This document shows, one piece after another, positions 26,864 through 35,647 of a stretch of 64,000 nt of DNA. The translations under genes were made by a program, and so were the position numbers. The stretch is taken from positions 27,428-91,427 of the forward strand of contig JAOJBS010000008.1 in assembly GCA_028228615.1 (NCBI GenBank), written 5' to 3'. Source of the DNA: UBA4421 sp028228615 (GTDB lineage: Bacteria > Pseudomonadota > Gammaproteobacteria > Pseudomonadales > Azotimanducaceae). Position 1 is the first letter of the stretch. Each line of letters starts with the position of its first letter. A model generated the notes under the pieces. That model ran no database searches, was not told the origin of the DNA, and saw only the letters and a program-made list of their open reading frames with translations.

Positions 26864-27502
26864 TTGTCAGAAGCTATTGCTAACGAAGAGGAGCGCGGCG
26901 GTTTAGAGCTGCCCGAAATCCCCCTTTTTCCACTGCGCACGGTTTTGTTTCCTGAAGGCGTTTTGCCTCTGCGTATTTTTGAGCCGCGCTATGTAGATAT
27001 GATTCGCTGGAGCATGCGTAATCAAGTTAATTTTGGCGTTGTTCTGTTACGCACGGGTAGTGATGTGGCGGATAAAGATGCGGATGCTGTGCCTGATGTG
27101 TTCCGAGTAGGTACGGAGGCAAAAATTGTCGACTTTAATCAGGCCGATAATGGCTTGCTGGGAATCGTCGCCCAAGGCGCTCGTAAGTTTTCCATCAAAG
27201 AATCCTATCTGCAAAAGGACGGGTTGTTAAAAGCCACCGTAGAGTTTGCCAAGGAGGAAGCCTTGGGCGAATTAACCCCAGTGCATGATCCTTTGGTTGC
27301 GGTGTTACAAGACCTGATGCAACACCCGTTGATTCAACAGCTGAATCCGCCCATAAGATTAGGTGAGGCGCGGTCGGTGAGTTATCGCCTTGCAGACCTT
27401 TTGCCAATAGAGCCAGAAATAAAACAGACATTGTTGCAAATGAATGGCGCTAAGGAACGGCTTACTGAGCTAGAGCGTTTAGTGACCAAATTCGGTCAAT
27501 AG
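26864..27502 (+). CDS. LON N-terminal (substrate-binding) domain protein
   Basis: Stand-alone protein of 212 residues with the fold of the Lon protease N-terminal domain (LPEIPLFPLRTVLFPEGVLPLRIFE in residues 14-38) and no ATPase or protease part. The start is TTG at 26864, chosen because GAGGAG lies at 26851-26856; the TTG at 26849 overlaps that site and is rejected. Relatives occur next to proA/nadD in Pseudomonas. The role is unknown; substrate recognition or a chaperone-like function is inferred. Confidence 0.85.
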   Translation: MSEAIANEEERGGLELPEIPLFPLRTVLFPEGVLPLRIFEPRYVDMIRWSMRNQVNFGVVLLRTGSDVADKDADAVPDVFRVGTEAKIVDFNQADNGLLGIVAQGARKFSIKESYLQKDGLLKATVEFAKEEALGELTPVHDPLVAVLQDLMQHPLIQQLNPPIRLGEARSVSYRLADLLPIEPEIKQTLLQMNGAKERLTELERLVTKFGQ

Positions 27503-27523
27503 GGCGACGCTATGGGTTGCCCC

Positions 27524-27606
<83 letters not shown>

Positions 27607-27707
27607 CAAGCCGGTAGTAAGCCATTGCGTAAATGGAAATCCAATCCGTATTTGATTGAATTCGCATATTCACAGATTGCATAGGTGAGCGTCGCTGGTT
27701 TTACCCC

Positions 27708-27720
27708 TATAATGCGCGGC
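27708..27720 (+). promoter_or_regulatory. Perfect -10 box directly before proA ATG
   Basis: TATAAT at 27708-27713 ends seven bases before the ATG at 27721, so transcription would begin at or next to the start codon. No ribosome-binding site precedes that ATG and no good -35 box is seen. See the leaderless-mRNA finding. Confidence 0.45.
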
Positions 27721-28983
27721 ATGGATACAAATATTAAAAGTTATATGCAGGGTGTTGGCCGTGCTGCTAGAGAGGCTTCTCGTGTTATCGGGGCGGCGTC
27801 TTCTGCAACCAAATCTGCGGCGCTTAAAGCAATCGCTGAAGCGGTAGACCACGCTCGCAAAGAGATTAAGCAAGCTAATGCTCAAGACATGCAGGCCGCG
27901 CAATCAAATGCCATAGACCAACCGCTGATCGAACGCCTGTTGCTAGACGACAAAGGCATTGATCAAATGATTGAAGGCCTGCTTCAAGTGGATGCTTTAA
28001 AAGATCCGGTAGGGGAGATGTCGGATTTCAGTTTTCGCCCCAGCGGCATTCAGATAGGCAAAATGCGTGTGCCCCTAGGCGTAATAGGCATGATTTACGA
28101 ATCGCGTCCCAACGTCACAGTGGACGCGGCAAGCCTTTCGCTGAAGTCTGGTAACGCCTGTATTTTGCGCGGCGGCTCCGAAGCCTTTCACTCAAATCAA
28201 GCAATAGCCAAGTGTGTGGTCGCAGGACTAGAAACCGCCGGCCTTCCGTCTGCCTGTGTACAGTTGATCAACACCACTGATCGCGCGGCAGTAGGCGAAC
28301 TCATTCAGTTAGACAATTATGTAGACGTTATTGTGCCAAGGGGTGGCAAAAGCCTAATAGATCGCATTTCTAAAGAAGCGACTATCCCGGTAATTAAGCA
28401 CTTAGATGGCATTTGTCATGTTTTTATTGATGCCGACGTTGATGCAGATATGGCGAAAAGCATAGCCTTCAACTCGAAGGTTGAAAAATATGCCGTGTGT
28501 AATGCGCTAGAAACCTTATTGATACATGAACAAAGTGCTGCGGAAATTTTACCCGCCCTTGCTGAGCAATACGTAAATGCAGGTGTTGAATTACGCGGCT
28601 GCGAGCTTGCCCTTAGCATCGCTCAGATGACACCTGCCACCGAGCAAGATTGGGAGACCGAATATCTAGGTCCAATTTTGGCAATAAAAATTGTCGCCGA
28701 TTTAGATGCGGCAATAGCCCATATCAATGAATATGGCTCCCAGCATACAGATGTCATTGTCACTCAAAGCTTTGCCAACTCCCGGCGTTTTATCGCTGAA
28801 GTAGATTCCGCATCAGTCATGATCAATGCCTCTACCCAATTTGCCGATGGCTTTGAATATGGCCTGGGTGCCGAAGTGGGCATTTCCACCGATAAAATCC
28901 ATGCGCGGGGCCCCGTAGGCTTGGAAGGACTCACATCACAAAAGTACGTTGTCTTCGGTAACGGAGAAATCCGCAATCGTTAA
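27721..28983 (+). CDS. proA: Glutamate-5-semialdehyde dehydrogenase
   Basis: Second enzyme of proline synthesis: NADPH-dependent reduction of gamma-glutamyl phosphate to the semialdehyde. It has 420 residues from the ATG at 27721 (MDTNIKSYMQG), which fits the family. An in-frame GTG at 27685 and an ATG at 27712 are alternatives without ribosome-binding sites. The catalytic cysteine is in EKYAVCNALETL; GVIGMIYESRPNVT and the C-terminal GLGAEVGIST...HARGPVGLEGL are intact. It is followed by nadD. Confidence 0.95.
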   Translation: MDTNIKSYMQGVGRAAREASRVIGAASSATKSAALKAIAEAVDHARKEIKQANAQDMQAAQSNAIDQPLIERLLLDDKGIDQMIEGLLQVDALKDPVGEMSDFSFRPSGIQIGKMRVPLGVIGMIYESRPNVTVDAASLSLKSGNACILRGGSEAFHSNQAIAKCVVAGLETAGLPSACVQLINTTDRAAVGELIQLDNYVDVIVPRGGKSLIDRISKEATIPVIKHLDGICHVFIDADVDADMAKSIAFNSKVEKYAVCNALETLLIHEQSAAEILPALAEQYVNAGVELRGCELALSIAQMTPATEQDWETEYLGPILAIKIVADLDAAIAHINEYGSQHTDVIVTQSFANSRRFIAEVDSASVMINASTQFADGFEYGLGAEVGISTDKIHARGPVGLEGLTSQKYVVFGNGEIRNR

Positions 28984-29004
28984 CGTGCAGAGAGTGCATA
29001 AAGA

Positions 29005-29646
29005 GTGATCGGTATATTCGGCGGCACATTTGATCCGGTGCATAACGGCCATACGCACGCAGCGCTTGCTGTGGCTGCCGAGTTGGGTTTGAGCGTCATT
29101 CACATGCTGTTATCAGCGCGCCCCGGGCACAGAGTTGCGTCGCAGACTGCTAATGAGCATCGCTGGAAAATGTTGCAACTGGCCTGCGCCGAGCACAGCA
29201 ACTTGATCGCAGACGACCGCGAGCTGAATAGGCCGGGTACCTCTTATACCTTTGATACGCTGACGGCCATGGCAGCAGATCAAAATGAGAATAAATCTCC
29301 TCCAGTGTGGATTCTTGGCTACGATTCCTATGCCACATTAACCTCATGGTATCGCTGGAATGAAATCACTGATTTATGCAATTTGGTTGTACTAGATAGG
29401 CCCGGACAAATGACCCCAGAAGCCCCCAATCTGGTAGACTTTTTCGCCCAGCGACAGTGTGAAAAAATAGACCATAGCAAGGCCGGTCAAATGTTAAGAT
29501 TGCCGCTGCCAATGCAGGAAGTCTCAGCAACCTTTGTGCGTCAGCAACTGCGCCTAGGCAAGAGTGTCTCTCACCTAGTGGCGCCGAAAGTGAATCAATA
29601 CATTGAACAACATCAACTCTATATGACAACGGAGAGTATCGTTTGA
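29005..29646 (+). CDS. nadD: Nicotinate-nucleotide adenylyltransferase
   Basis: Makes nicotinate adenine dinucleotide from NaMN and ATP, in NAD synthesis. It has 213 residues. The nucleotidyltransferase motif GGTFDPVHNGH (HxGH) is at the N-terminus, and the late SATFVRQQL motif is the expected ISxTxIR equivalent. The start is GTG at 29005, directly before IGIFGGTFD. Its TGA overlaps the rsfS TTG start. Confidence 0.96.
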   Translation: MIGIFGGTFDPVHNGHTHAALAVAAELGLSVIHMLLSARPGHRVASQTANEHRWKMLQLACAEHSNLIADDRELNRPGTSYTFDTLTAMAADQNENKSPPVWILGYDSYATLTSWYRWNEITDLCNLVVLDRPGQMTPEAPNLVDFFAQRQCEKIDHSKAGQMLRLPLPMQEVSATFVRQQLRLGKSVSHLVAPKVNQYIEQHQLYMTTESIV

Positions 29647-30008
29647 ACCCAAGTGCATTACGTGACCACGTCACCGCAGCCATCGAAGATCTAAAAGGCG
29701 TAGACATTGTCTCGCTAGATGTGGCGGCGCTCACTCCAATGACAGACTATATGGTGTTGACCAGTGGTAACTCCAACCGCCATGTCAAAGCGATAGTGGA
29801 CAATGTCAGTGAATCCGCAAAGGCCATTGGCATTCAACCTTTAGGTATAGAAGGTCGCGAAAGTTACGATTGGGTGCTTGTAGATTTAGGCGATGTGCTT
29901 GTGCATGTGATGAACATGGAGGCTCGTGGTTTTTATGAGATTGAACGTCTTTGGACAGAAATGTCGAGCCGCGGCAAAACAGAAATGGAACGCGTTGAGC
30001 CTGAGTAG
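29643..30008 (+). CDS. rsfS: Ribosomal silencing factor RsfS
   Basis: Binds L14 and blocks subunit joining when nutrients are short. It has 121 residues, with the family blocks DIVSLDVAALTPMTDYMVLTSG (29703-29768) and the terminal DVLVHVMNMEARGFYEIERLW (29893-29955). It starts with TTG at 29643, overlapping the nadD stop, so translation is probably coupled. The target L14 is encoded at 11779 here. Confidence 0.95.
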   Translation: MNPSALRDHVTAAIEDLKGVDIVSLDVAALTPMTDYMVLTSGNSNRHVKAIVDNVSESAKAIGIQPLGIEGRESYDWVLVDLGDVLVHVMNMEARGFYEIERLWTEMSSRGKTEMERVEPE

Positions 30009-30045
30009 CTGGCGCTAACAGGCAAAGATCACTTTTACCAAGATC

Positions 30046-30106
30046 AATCTAACTCAGATCAACCTGACCAAGATCAATTTAATCAAGATCAATTTAATCA
30101 AGATCA
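30046..30106 (+). repeat. Degenerate 15-16-base repeats before rlmH
   Basis: The 98-base rsfS-rlmH gap contains a run of imperfect AAGATCAATTTAATC units, the last two exact, ending immediately before the rlmH ATG. The repeats occupy the place of the ribosome-binding site and no GGAG-like motif is present. Confidence 0.8.
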
Positions 30107-30571
30107 ATGAAAATACGCATATTATCCATTGGTAATAAGTGCCCCAGTTGGATCAAAACTGGGTTCGAGGAGTATGCTAAACGCATGCCTCGAGAAATGC
30201 CGTTGACCTTGCTAGAAATGCAGGCGCCACGCCACCACGCCGATCCGGCAAAGTATCAGCAAGACGAAGCGCAAAAGTTATTGGCGCAAATCGGTAAAAA
30301 CGACTGGGTAATTGCGCTAGATGAGCACGGTACCTCGGTGACCAGTGTCGACTTGGCGAAAGGCTTAAAGGACTGGCAAATGGACGGACGAGATGTCGCA
30401 TTTCTTATCGGTGGTGCAGATGGGCTTGCCAAAGAGGTGCTCAGTCGCGCCAATCAAAAAATTTCCCTGTCTAAGTTAACCTTCCCTCACTATATGGTTC
30501 GCGTAATATTAGCCGAAGCTGTATACAGGGCCTGGAGCATCAGCACCGGGCACCCTTATCATCGTGTGTGA
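30107..30571 (+). CDS. rlmH: 23S rRNA pseudouridine-1915 N3-methyltransferase
   Basis: SPOUT-class methyltransferase that modifies pseudouridine 1915 in helix 69 on 70S ribosomes. It has 154 residues; the SAM-binding knot motif FLIGGADGL and the C-terminal SISTGHPYHRV are exact family signatures. It starts at ATG 30107 directly after a repeat array, with no recognisable ribosome-binding site. It sits between rsfS and mrdA, as in E. coli and Pseudomonas. Confidence 0.96.
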   Translation: MKIRILSIGNKCPSWIKTGFEEYAKRMPREMPLTLLEMQAPRHHADPAKYQQDEAQKLLAQIGKNDWVIALDEHGTSVTSVDLAKGLKDWQMDGRDVAFLIGGADGLAKEVLSRANQKISLSKLTFPHYMVRVILAEAVYRAWSISTGHPYHRV

Positions 30572-30581
30572 GGATGGCTAA

Positions 30582-32471
30582 TTGTCAGTAGAACTATCGA
30601 TAAAGGACCCCGGTCGCGAACAGAAACTGTTTGTGGGTCGAGCAATAACACTATTTGCTTTAGTGGTTATCCTGTTCGCAATACTGGTTGCACGCATGCT
30701 CACCTTGCAAATTGTTGAGCACGAAACTTACCAGCTTCGCGCCGATAATAATCGCACTCAAATCCAAACCTTAGCGCCGTCAAGAGGCATGATTTATGAC
30801 CGCAATGGGCGCTTGTTAGCAGATAACCAAACCTCCTTCTCACTGGCCATCGTCGCCGAGCGTGTAGAAGATATTGAAAGCCTATTGAGCGCCATTGTTG
30901 AAATTTTGTCGCTCAATACGCAGCAGCTCGAAAGAATTCGCGAAGAGTTGGCGAAGCGCAGTAGACCGGACTCTGCAGTAGTTATTTTAGAAGCTCTCTC
31001 GGAAAAACAAGTGGCGTTGTTAGCAGTGAACCGTCATCGCCTTCCGGGTATAGAAGTTGTTAGTCGGCTTATTCGCTCCTACCCAATGGGCGCCATAGCT
31101 GCACACGCCGTGGGTTCAGTAAGACGCCTTACCAAAGAGGATTTAGCAACCATAGAGCCCGTTCAATACAGCGGTTCGCAGTTTATTGGTAAGCGCGGAG
31201 TTGAAGCGTTTTATGAAAAAAGCCTGCATGGAAAAGTGGGTTACCAGAAAGTAGAAACAGATGCTTATGGCAGAGTACGCCGAGTGTTAGATGCTCAGGG
31301 TGCACAGACAGGACAAAATTTGACCCTGCACCTAGACAGCAAGCTCCAAGCTGCAAGTGTCGACGCGCTAGACGGTCGGCGCGGAGCAATCGTTGCGTTA
31401 GACCCGGCCACCGGGGGAGTTTTAGCAATGGTCAGTCAGCCGAGCTACGACCCCAATCTTTTTGTTAGTGGCATGTCATCGTCTCAGTTCAGTGAGTTAA
31501 GTAGTTCTATTTACTTACCGCTTTTTAACCGAGCAGTAAATGGTCAATACGCGCCGGGTTCCACATTTAAACCTGTTGTTGGTTTAGCCGGCATCAGTTC
31601 TGGCGTAACCAGTTGGGAAGAGACAATTGAAGACTCAGGTCAGTTCAAGTTGCCCGGGCAAGACCGCTTGTATAGAGATTGGTCCTGGGCCAAGGACAAC
31701 TCAGGTGGGCAAGGTGAAGTAAATTTGAAAAGGGCAATTTATCGCTCGTCTAATGTCTATTTTTACGACCTTGCCAGCCGTATGGAAGTGGATTCATTAC
31801 TTGGCTTTGCGGGCCAATTTGGCTTTGGTCGAAACTTGGCACTAGACATACCTCAGGCAAGCAGCGGTTTATTGCCCACGCCTGAATGGAAACGTAATGT
31901 TAAAAATCAACCTTGGTACCCGGGAGACTCGGTAAATTTAGGTATTGGTCAAGGAGACCTCTTGGCTACGCCCCTACAAATGGCCACGGTTGCTGCCACC
32001 ATCGCCAATCGTGGTCGAGTGGTACGACCCAAAATGCTTCTGTCTAGTGATAACGCTATTAGTGAAATGAATAGCGTTGAGGAGCCGCCGCAAATTGTTG
32101 GGCTCAGCGAAGAGGACTGGGAGTCGATGGTAGATTCGATGGAAGACGTGGTGCACCGAGGCGGTAAAGGCTTTCGTGGCAATGGCACCGCGTGGGCCTA
32201 CATTGGTCAAAAGATTGGTTATCGTATGGCAGGCAAATCCGGCACCGCGCAGGTGGTGGAGATCAATCAGGGCGAAGTCTACGACGAAGAGGCATTAACA
32301 GAGTTTCGTCGCAAGCACGCATGGTTTATCGCTTTTGCACCGGTGGATAATCCAACTATCGCGGTTGCGGTGTTGGTGGAAAACGGCGGTGGCGGCAGTT
32401 CTGTTGCAGCCCCCGTAGCAAGGGCAGTGATTGACGCACATTTGTCCCAAGAAATAGCGAGTATTCGTTAA
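30582..32471 (+). CDS. mrdA: Penicillin-binding protein 2 (elongasome transpeptidase)
   Basis: Class B PBP that crosslinks peptidoglycan during side-wall elongation, partner of RodA. It has 629 residues with one N-terminal membrane anchor (about residues 19-45). The pedestal domain begins PSRGMIYDRNGRLLADN. Catalytic motifs are GSTFKPVV (SxxK), SSNVYF (SxN) and KSGTAQ (KTG class). It starts with TTG at 30582, seven bases after GAGGA. Beta-lactam (mecillinam) target. Confidence 0.97.
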   Translation: MSVELSIKDPGREQKLFVGRAITLFALVVILFAILVARMLTLQIVEHETYQLRADNNRTQIQTLAPSRGMIYDRNGRLLADNQTSFSLAIVAERVEDIESLLSAIVEILSLNTQQLERIREELAKRSRPDSAVVILEALSEKQVALLAVNRHRLPGIEVVSRLIRSYPMGAIAAHAVGSVRRLTKEDLATIEPVQYSGSQFIGKRGVEAFYEKSLHGKVGYQKVETDAYGRVRRVLDAQGAQTGQNLTLHLDSKLQAASVDALDGRRGAIVALDPATGGVLAMVSQPSYDPNLFVSGMSSSQFSELSSSIYLPLFNRAVNGQYAPGSTFKPVVGLAGISSGVTSWEETIEDSGQFKLPGQDRLYRDWSWAKDNSGGQGEVNLKRAIYRSSNVYFYDLASRMEVDSLLGFAGQFGFGRNLALDIPQASSGLLPTPEWKRNVKNQPWYPGDSVNLGIGQGDLLATPLQMATVAATIANRGRVVRPKMLLSSDNAISEMNSVEEPPQIVGLSEEDWESMVDSMEDVVHRGGKGFRGNGTAWAYIGQKIGYRMAGKSGTAQVVEINQGEVYDEEALTEFRRKHAWFIAFAPVDNPTIAVAVLVENGGGGSSVAAPVARAVIDAHLSQEIASIR

Positions 32472-32494
32472 GTGCAAATTTTTGTGGTGTCGCT

Positions 32495-33625
32495 ATGAGT
32501 CAAGATTTTCAAAGAAGTTTGCCAGGTCACTCGGGTGGGTCCGCCTCCAGTTGGTACGCACGAATTCACGTAGACCCAATATTGCTGTTATTAATTACGG
32601 GCGTAGTGCTCTTTGGTCTGGTTATTTTAAGCAGCGCCGTAGATGGCAATGACGCATTGTTAGATGCCCAAATAAGACGCATGGGAATGGCATATGCGGC
32701 ATTGATCATAGCGGCTCAGTTGCCGCCGGCAATTTACCTGCGCTGGGCACCATTCCTTTACGTGGTCGGCTTGGTGCTGCTGATTTTGGTTTTGCTTGTT
32801 GGCGTTAAAGTAAAGGGCTCGCAGCGTTGGATAGATATTCCGGGTTTGTTTAGATTCCAACCCTCCGAGCTTATGAAGATCGCTGTGCCTATGGCTGTGG
32901 CTTGGTATTTACAGCAAAGGGTTCTCCCGCCTTCCTTCAAACATACGATGTTTAGTTTGCTCATTATTGGCGTGCCTGCGTTTCTTATTGGCGTAGAACC
33001 CGATCTGGGTACCAGTATTTTAGTAACTGGCGCGGGGGTGGCTGTTCTTTTGCTAGCGGGGCTATCTTGGCGTTGGATCTTTGGCGCTTTCGCGCTTATT
33101 GCGGCGGCTGCACCGCTGCTTTGGCAGTTCGTACTCAAGGACTATCAGCGGCAGCGAATCTTGACGCTATTTGATCCTGAGAGTGACCCCCTAGGTGCAG
33201 GCTGGAATATCATTCAATCCACCACAGCCATTGGTTCAGGTGGCGTCTTTGGTAAGGGCCTGTATCAGGGCAGTCAGAGTTATTTAGATTTTTTACCCGA
33301 AGCGAGAACAGACTTCATTGTTGCCGTAGTGGGTGAAGAACTGGGCTTCGTTGGCGTCGCTTTTTTACTCACACTCTACCTGCTGATCATTGCTCGAGGT
33401 CTATTTTTAGCCTCTCAAGCAGGCAGTACTTTTGGCCGGTTGGTCGCAGGCGCACTGGTTATCACATTTTTTATCTATTTGTTCGTCAACATTGCCATGG
33501 TCAGTGGCATACTGCCGGTGGTAGGTGTGCCGCTGCCGTTGGTGAGTTACGGTGGTACCTCGGCGATCACATTGATGGCAGGTTTCGGCATTATAATGTC
33601 CATGCGCACGCATAAGGCGTGGTAG
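32495..33625 (+). CDS. rodA: Rod shape SEDS glycosyltransferase RodA
   Basis: Polytopic peptidoglycan polymerase of the SEDS family that works with PBP2. It has 376 residues and about ten membrane segments. The QPSELMKIAVPM block and the VGEELGFVG and VGVPLPLVSYGGTS blocks mark the family; the EPDLGTSIL motif holds the catalytic aspartate. It lies 23 bases after mrdA. Confidence 0.96.
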   Translation: MSQDFQRSLPGHSGGSASSWYARIHVDPILLLLITGVVLFGLVILSSAVDGNDALLDAQIRRMGMAYAALIIAAQLPPAIYLRWAPFLYVVGLVLLILVLLVGVKVKGSQRWIDIPGLFRFQPSELMKIAVPMAVAWYLQQRVLPPSFKHTMFSLLIIGVPAFLIGVEPDLGTSILVTGAGVAVLLLAGLSWRWIFGAFALIAAAAPLLWQFVLKDYQRQRILTLFDPESDPLGAGWNIIQSTTAIGSGGVFGKGLYQGSQSYLDFLPEARTDFIVAVVGEELGFVGVAFLLTLYLLIIARGLFLASQAGSTFGRLVAGALVITFFIYLFVNIAMVSGILPVVGVPLPLVSYGGTSAITLMAGFGIIMSMRTHKAW

Positions 33626-33634
33626 GAGTAGGTT

Positions 33635-34690
33635 ATGTTTTTTCGAATGTTTGGTCCTAACGGCAAAAGTTTTTCCAGTTTAGTGACGGGTGCATTGATA
33701 AGCGCTTTGATATTTCTTCAAGTATCGTCAGCCTATGCTGTAAATGATTACGTTGGTCGCCCCGAAGTAGACGCGTATATTGATTCCCTTGTTGCCGAAC
33801 ATGACTTCTCTCGTCAGGCGCTAGAGGAAATTTTTCGCGAAGCCGAAAAGAAAGACAAAATCATTGAACTCATGTCGCGGCCCGCAGAAAGGCGGTTGCA
33901 GTGGCATGAGTATCGAAAAATTTTGGTCGACCAGCCCAGAGTTAAATTAGGACTAAAGTTCTGGCAAGAAAATGCAGCCACCCTCGCTAAAGCAGAGGAG
34001 GCCTATGGCGTTGATGCAGCCATTATTGTGGCAATTATAGGAGTAGAAACACGCTACGGTCGTATTACCGGTTCCTACAGGGTAGTTGACGCACTAGCGA
34101 CACTGGGCTTCGATTATCCGCCCAGGGCCAAATTCTTTTTGAGCGAACTTACGCAATTCTTATTACTCGCTCGTGAAGAGGGCAAGAGCCCAATGAGTTT
34201 AAAAGGCTCATATGCAGGGGCGATGGGCTACGGCCAATTCATTTCATCAAGCTACCGAAACTATGCGGTAGATTTTGACGAAGATGGCGTCAGAGATATT
34301 TGGTCAAATAAAGTGGATGCTATTGGTAGCGTTGCTAACTATTTTGCTCGTCATGGCTGGCAGGGTGACAGCGCAGTGACTCAGAAAGTCAGCGTTATTG
34401 AGGCTACGCCAGAGATTTTGGCGGTGGCTAACAGCTCTTTAAAGCCCAATAAGACCCTACAACAGTGGCAAGATCTAGGCGTGAATATTCCTGCCTCTAT
34501 GAGTGGAGACTTGGAGCGTAGCGCCATGTTGATGCGCATGGGGCAACCTGATGGCGCAGATTTTTGGTTAGGCTTTGACGATTTTTATGTCATCACGCGC
34601 TACAACCACAGCAGGCTTTATGCCATGGCTGTTTATCAGTTAAGCGAGACCATTCGTGAGCTTCGGGCACAATCAGGCGAGGCCGAGTGA
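33635..34690 (+). CDS. mltB: Membrane-bound lytic murein transglycosylase B
   Basis: Cleaves peptidoglycan glycan strands to 1,6-anhydro ends (family 3 lytic transglycosylase, SLT_2 domain). It has 351 residues with an N-terminal signal peptide ending near SSAYA (residues 1-33). No lipobox cysteine is seen, unlike E. coli MltB. The catalytic glutamate is in IGVETRYGR; GAMGYGQFISSSY follows. It overlaps rlpA by four bases. Confidence 0.93.
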   Translation: MFFRMFGPNGKSFSSLVTGALISALIFLQVSSAYAVNDYVGRPEVDAYIDSLVAEHDFSRQALEEIFREAEKKDKIIELMSRPAERRLQWHEYRKILVDQPRVKLGLKFWQENAATLAKAEEAYGVDAAIIVAIIGVETRYGRITGSYRVVDALATLGFDYPPRAKFFLSELTQFLLLAREEGKSPMSLKGSYAGAMGYGQFISSSYRNYAVDFDEDGVRDIWSNKVDAIGSVANYFARHGWQGDSAVTQKVSVIEATPEILAVANSSLKPNKTLQQWQDLGVNIPASMSGDLERSAMLMRMGQPDGADFWLGFDDFYVITRYNHSRLYAMAVYQLSETIRELRAQSGEAE

Positions 34691-35463
34691 AGCAATTAAG
34701 TTGGTTTGTTGTCCTGTTAGGGACGTTGGTGGGTTGTGCAACGCAAGCGCCAAGTCCGTCGGGGCGTTATGACCAAGATCAAGATACCGCGCCAACATTA
34801 AGCCCTGCGGCAATAGCGCAGTTGGCAAATTTAGAAAATCCTCAGGTGGTAGAGTTGTCTCCCAGCGCTCGAGGTAACCCAGCCACTTATTCTGTGTGGG
34901 GCAAGGATTATGCAGTCCTCCCATCTTCCGAAGGCTACCTTGAAGAGGGCAATGCGTCTTGGTATGGGGCCAAGTTCCACGGACACTCTACGTCAAGTGG
35001 CGAGCCGTTCGACATGTTTACCCTCACTGCGGCACACCGTTCATTGCCCATCCCTGTATTCGCTCGTGTGACAAATTTGGCTAACGGCAAAAGCACCATT
35101 GTGCGCATTAACGACAGGGGACCCTTTCACAGTGACAGAATAATCGATCTGTCCTTCGCCGCCGCGGTGAAGCTGGGGTTCCATGAAAATGGCACTGCCC
35201 GGGTCCGGGTTGAGACCATTAGCAAAGATGAAAACACGTTTCTGGTTCAGGTCGGCGACTTCACTGATATTGGTGAAGCGCGGTTGGCCAAGGGGCAGTT
35301 GGCGGCTACCTCAGGCGCGGCCGTTGAAGTGGTCAAGCTTTTGGGTAGTGGGCTATACCGATTGCAGATTGGGCCTCTGACTAGTGGCGCGCCCATAGAG
35401 CGCCTAAAAGCATTGGTCGCTGCCCTAGGTTTGGGGCAGGTAGATATCCGCGCCTCTGAATAA
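34687..35463 (+). CDS. rlpA: Septal-ring lipoprotein RlpA
   Basis: Lipoprotein of 258 residues that, in Pseudomonas aeruginosa, is a lytic transglycosylase acting on denuded glycans at the septum. The signal has lipobox LVGC (Cys17). The double-psi beta-barrel domain (ASWYGAKFHG to about residue 170, with the NDRGPF block) is followed by a C-terminal SPOR domain (about 185-258). It starts with GTG at 34687, overlapping the mltB stop. Confidence 0.94.
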   Translation: MKQLSWFVVLLGTLVGCATQAPSPSGRYDQDQDTAPTLSPAAIAQLANLENPQVVELSPSARGNPATYSVWGKDYAVLPSSEGYLEEGNASWYGAKFHGHSTSSGEPFDMFTLTAAHRSLPIPVFARVTNLANGKSTIVRINDRGPFHSDRIIDLSFAAAVKLGFHENGTARVRVETISKDENTFLVQVGDFTDIGEARLAKGQLAATSGAAVEVVKLLGSGLYRLQIGPLTSGAPIERLKALVAALGLGQVDIRASE

Positions 35464-35647
35464 ATTGGTTCATCAGCGGCCACTTCTCTGCCGGTACTCT
35501 TAGCTGAGCTAAGGGTTGCAGACGGTTGGAATACCTCTACTGCTACCTTTCGTCCAAACAGTGAGCAGAAACAGCCCGCAAAATTTAGCTCCCTTGGTTT
35601 ATGGATGTTAGAATGAGGCCACCTTCGCAATAGAAACACGCAAAAAA

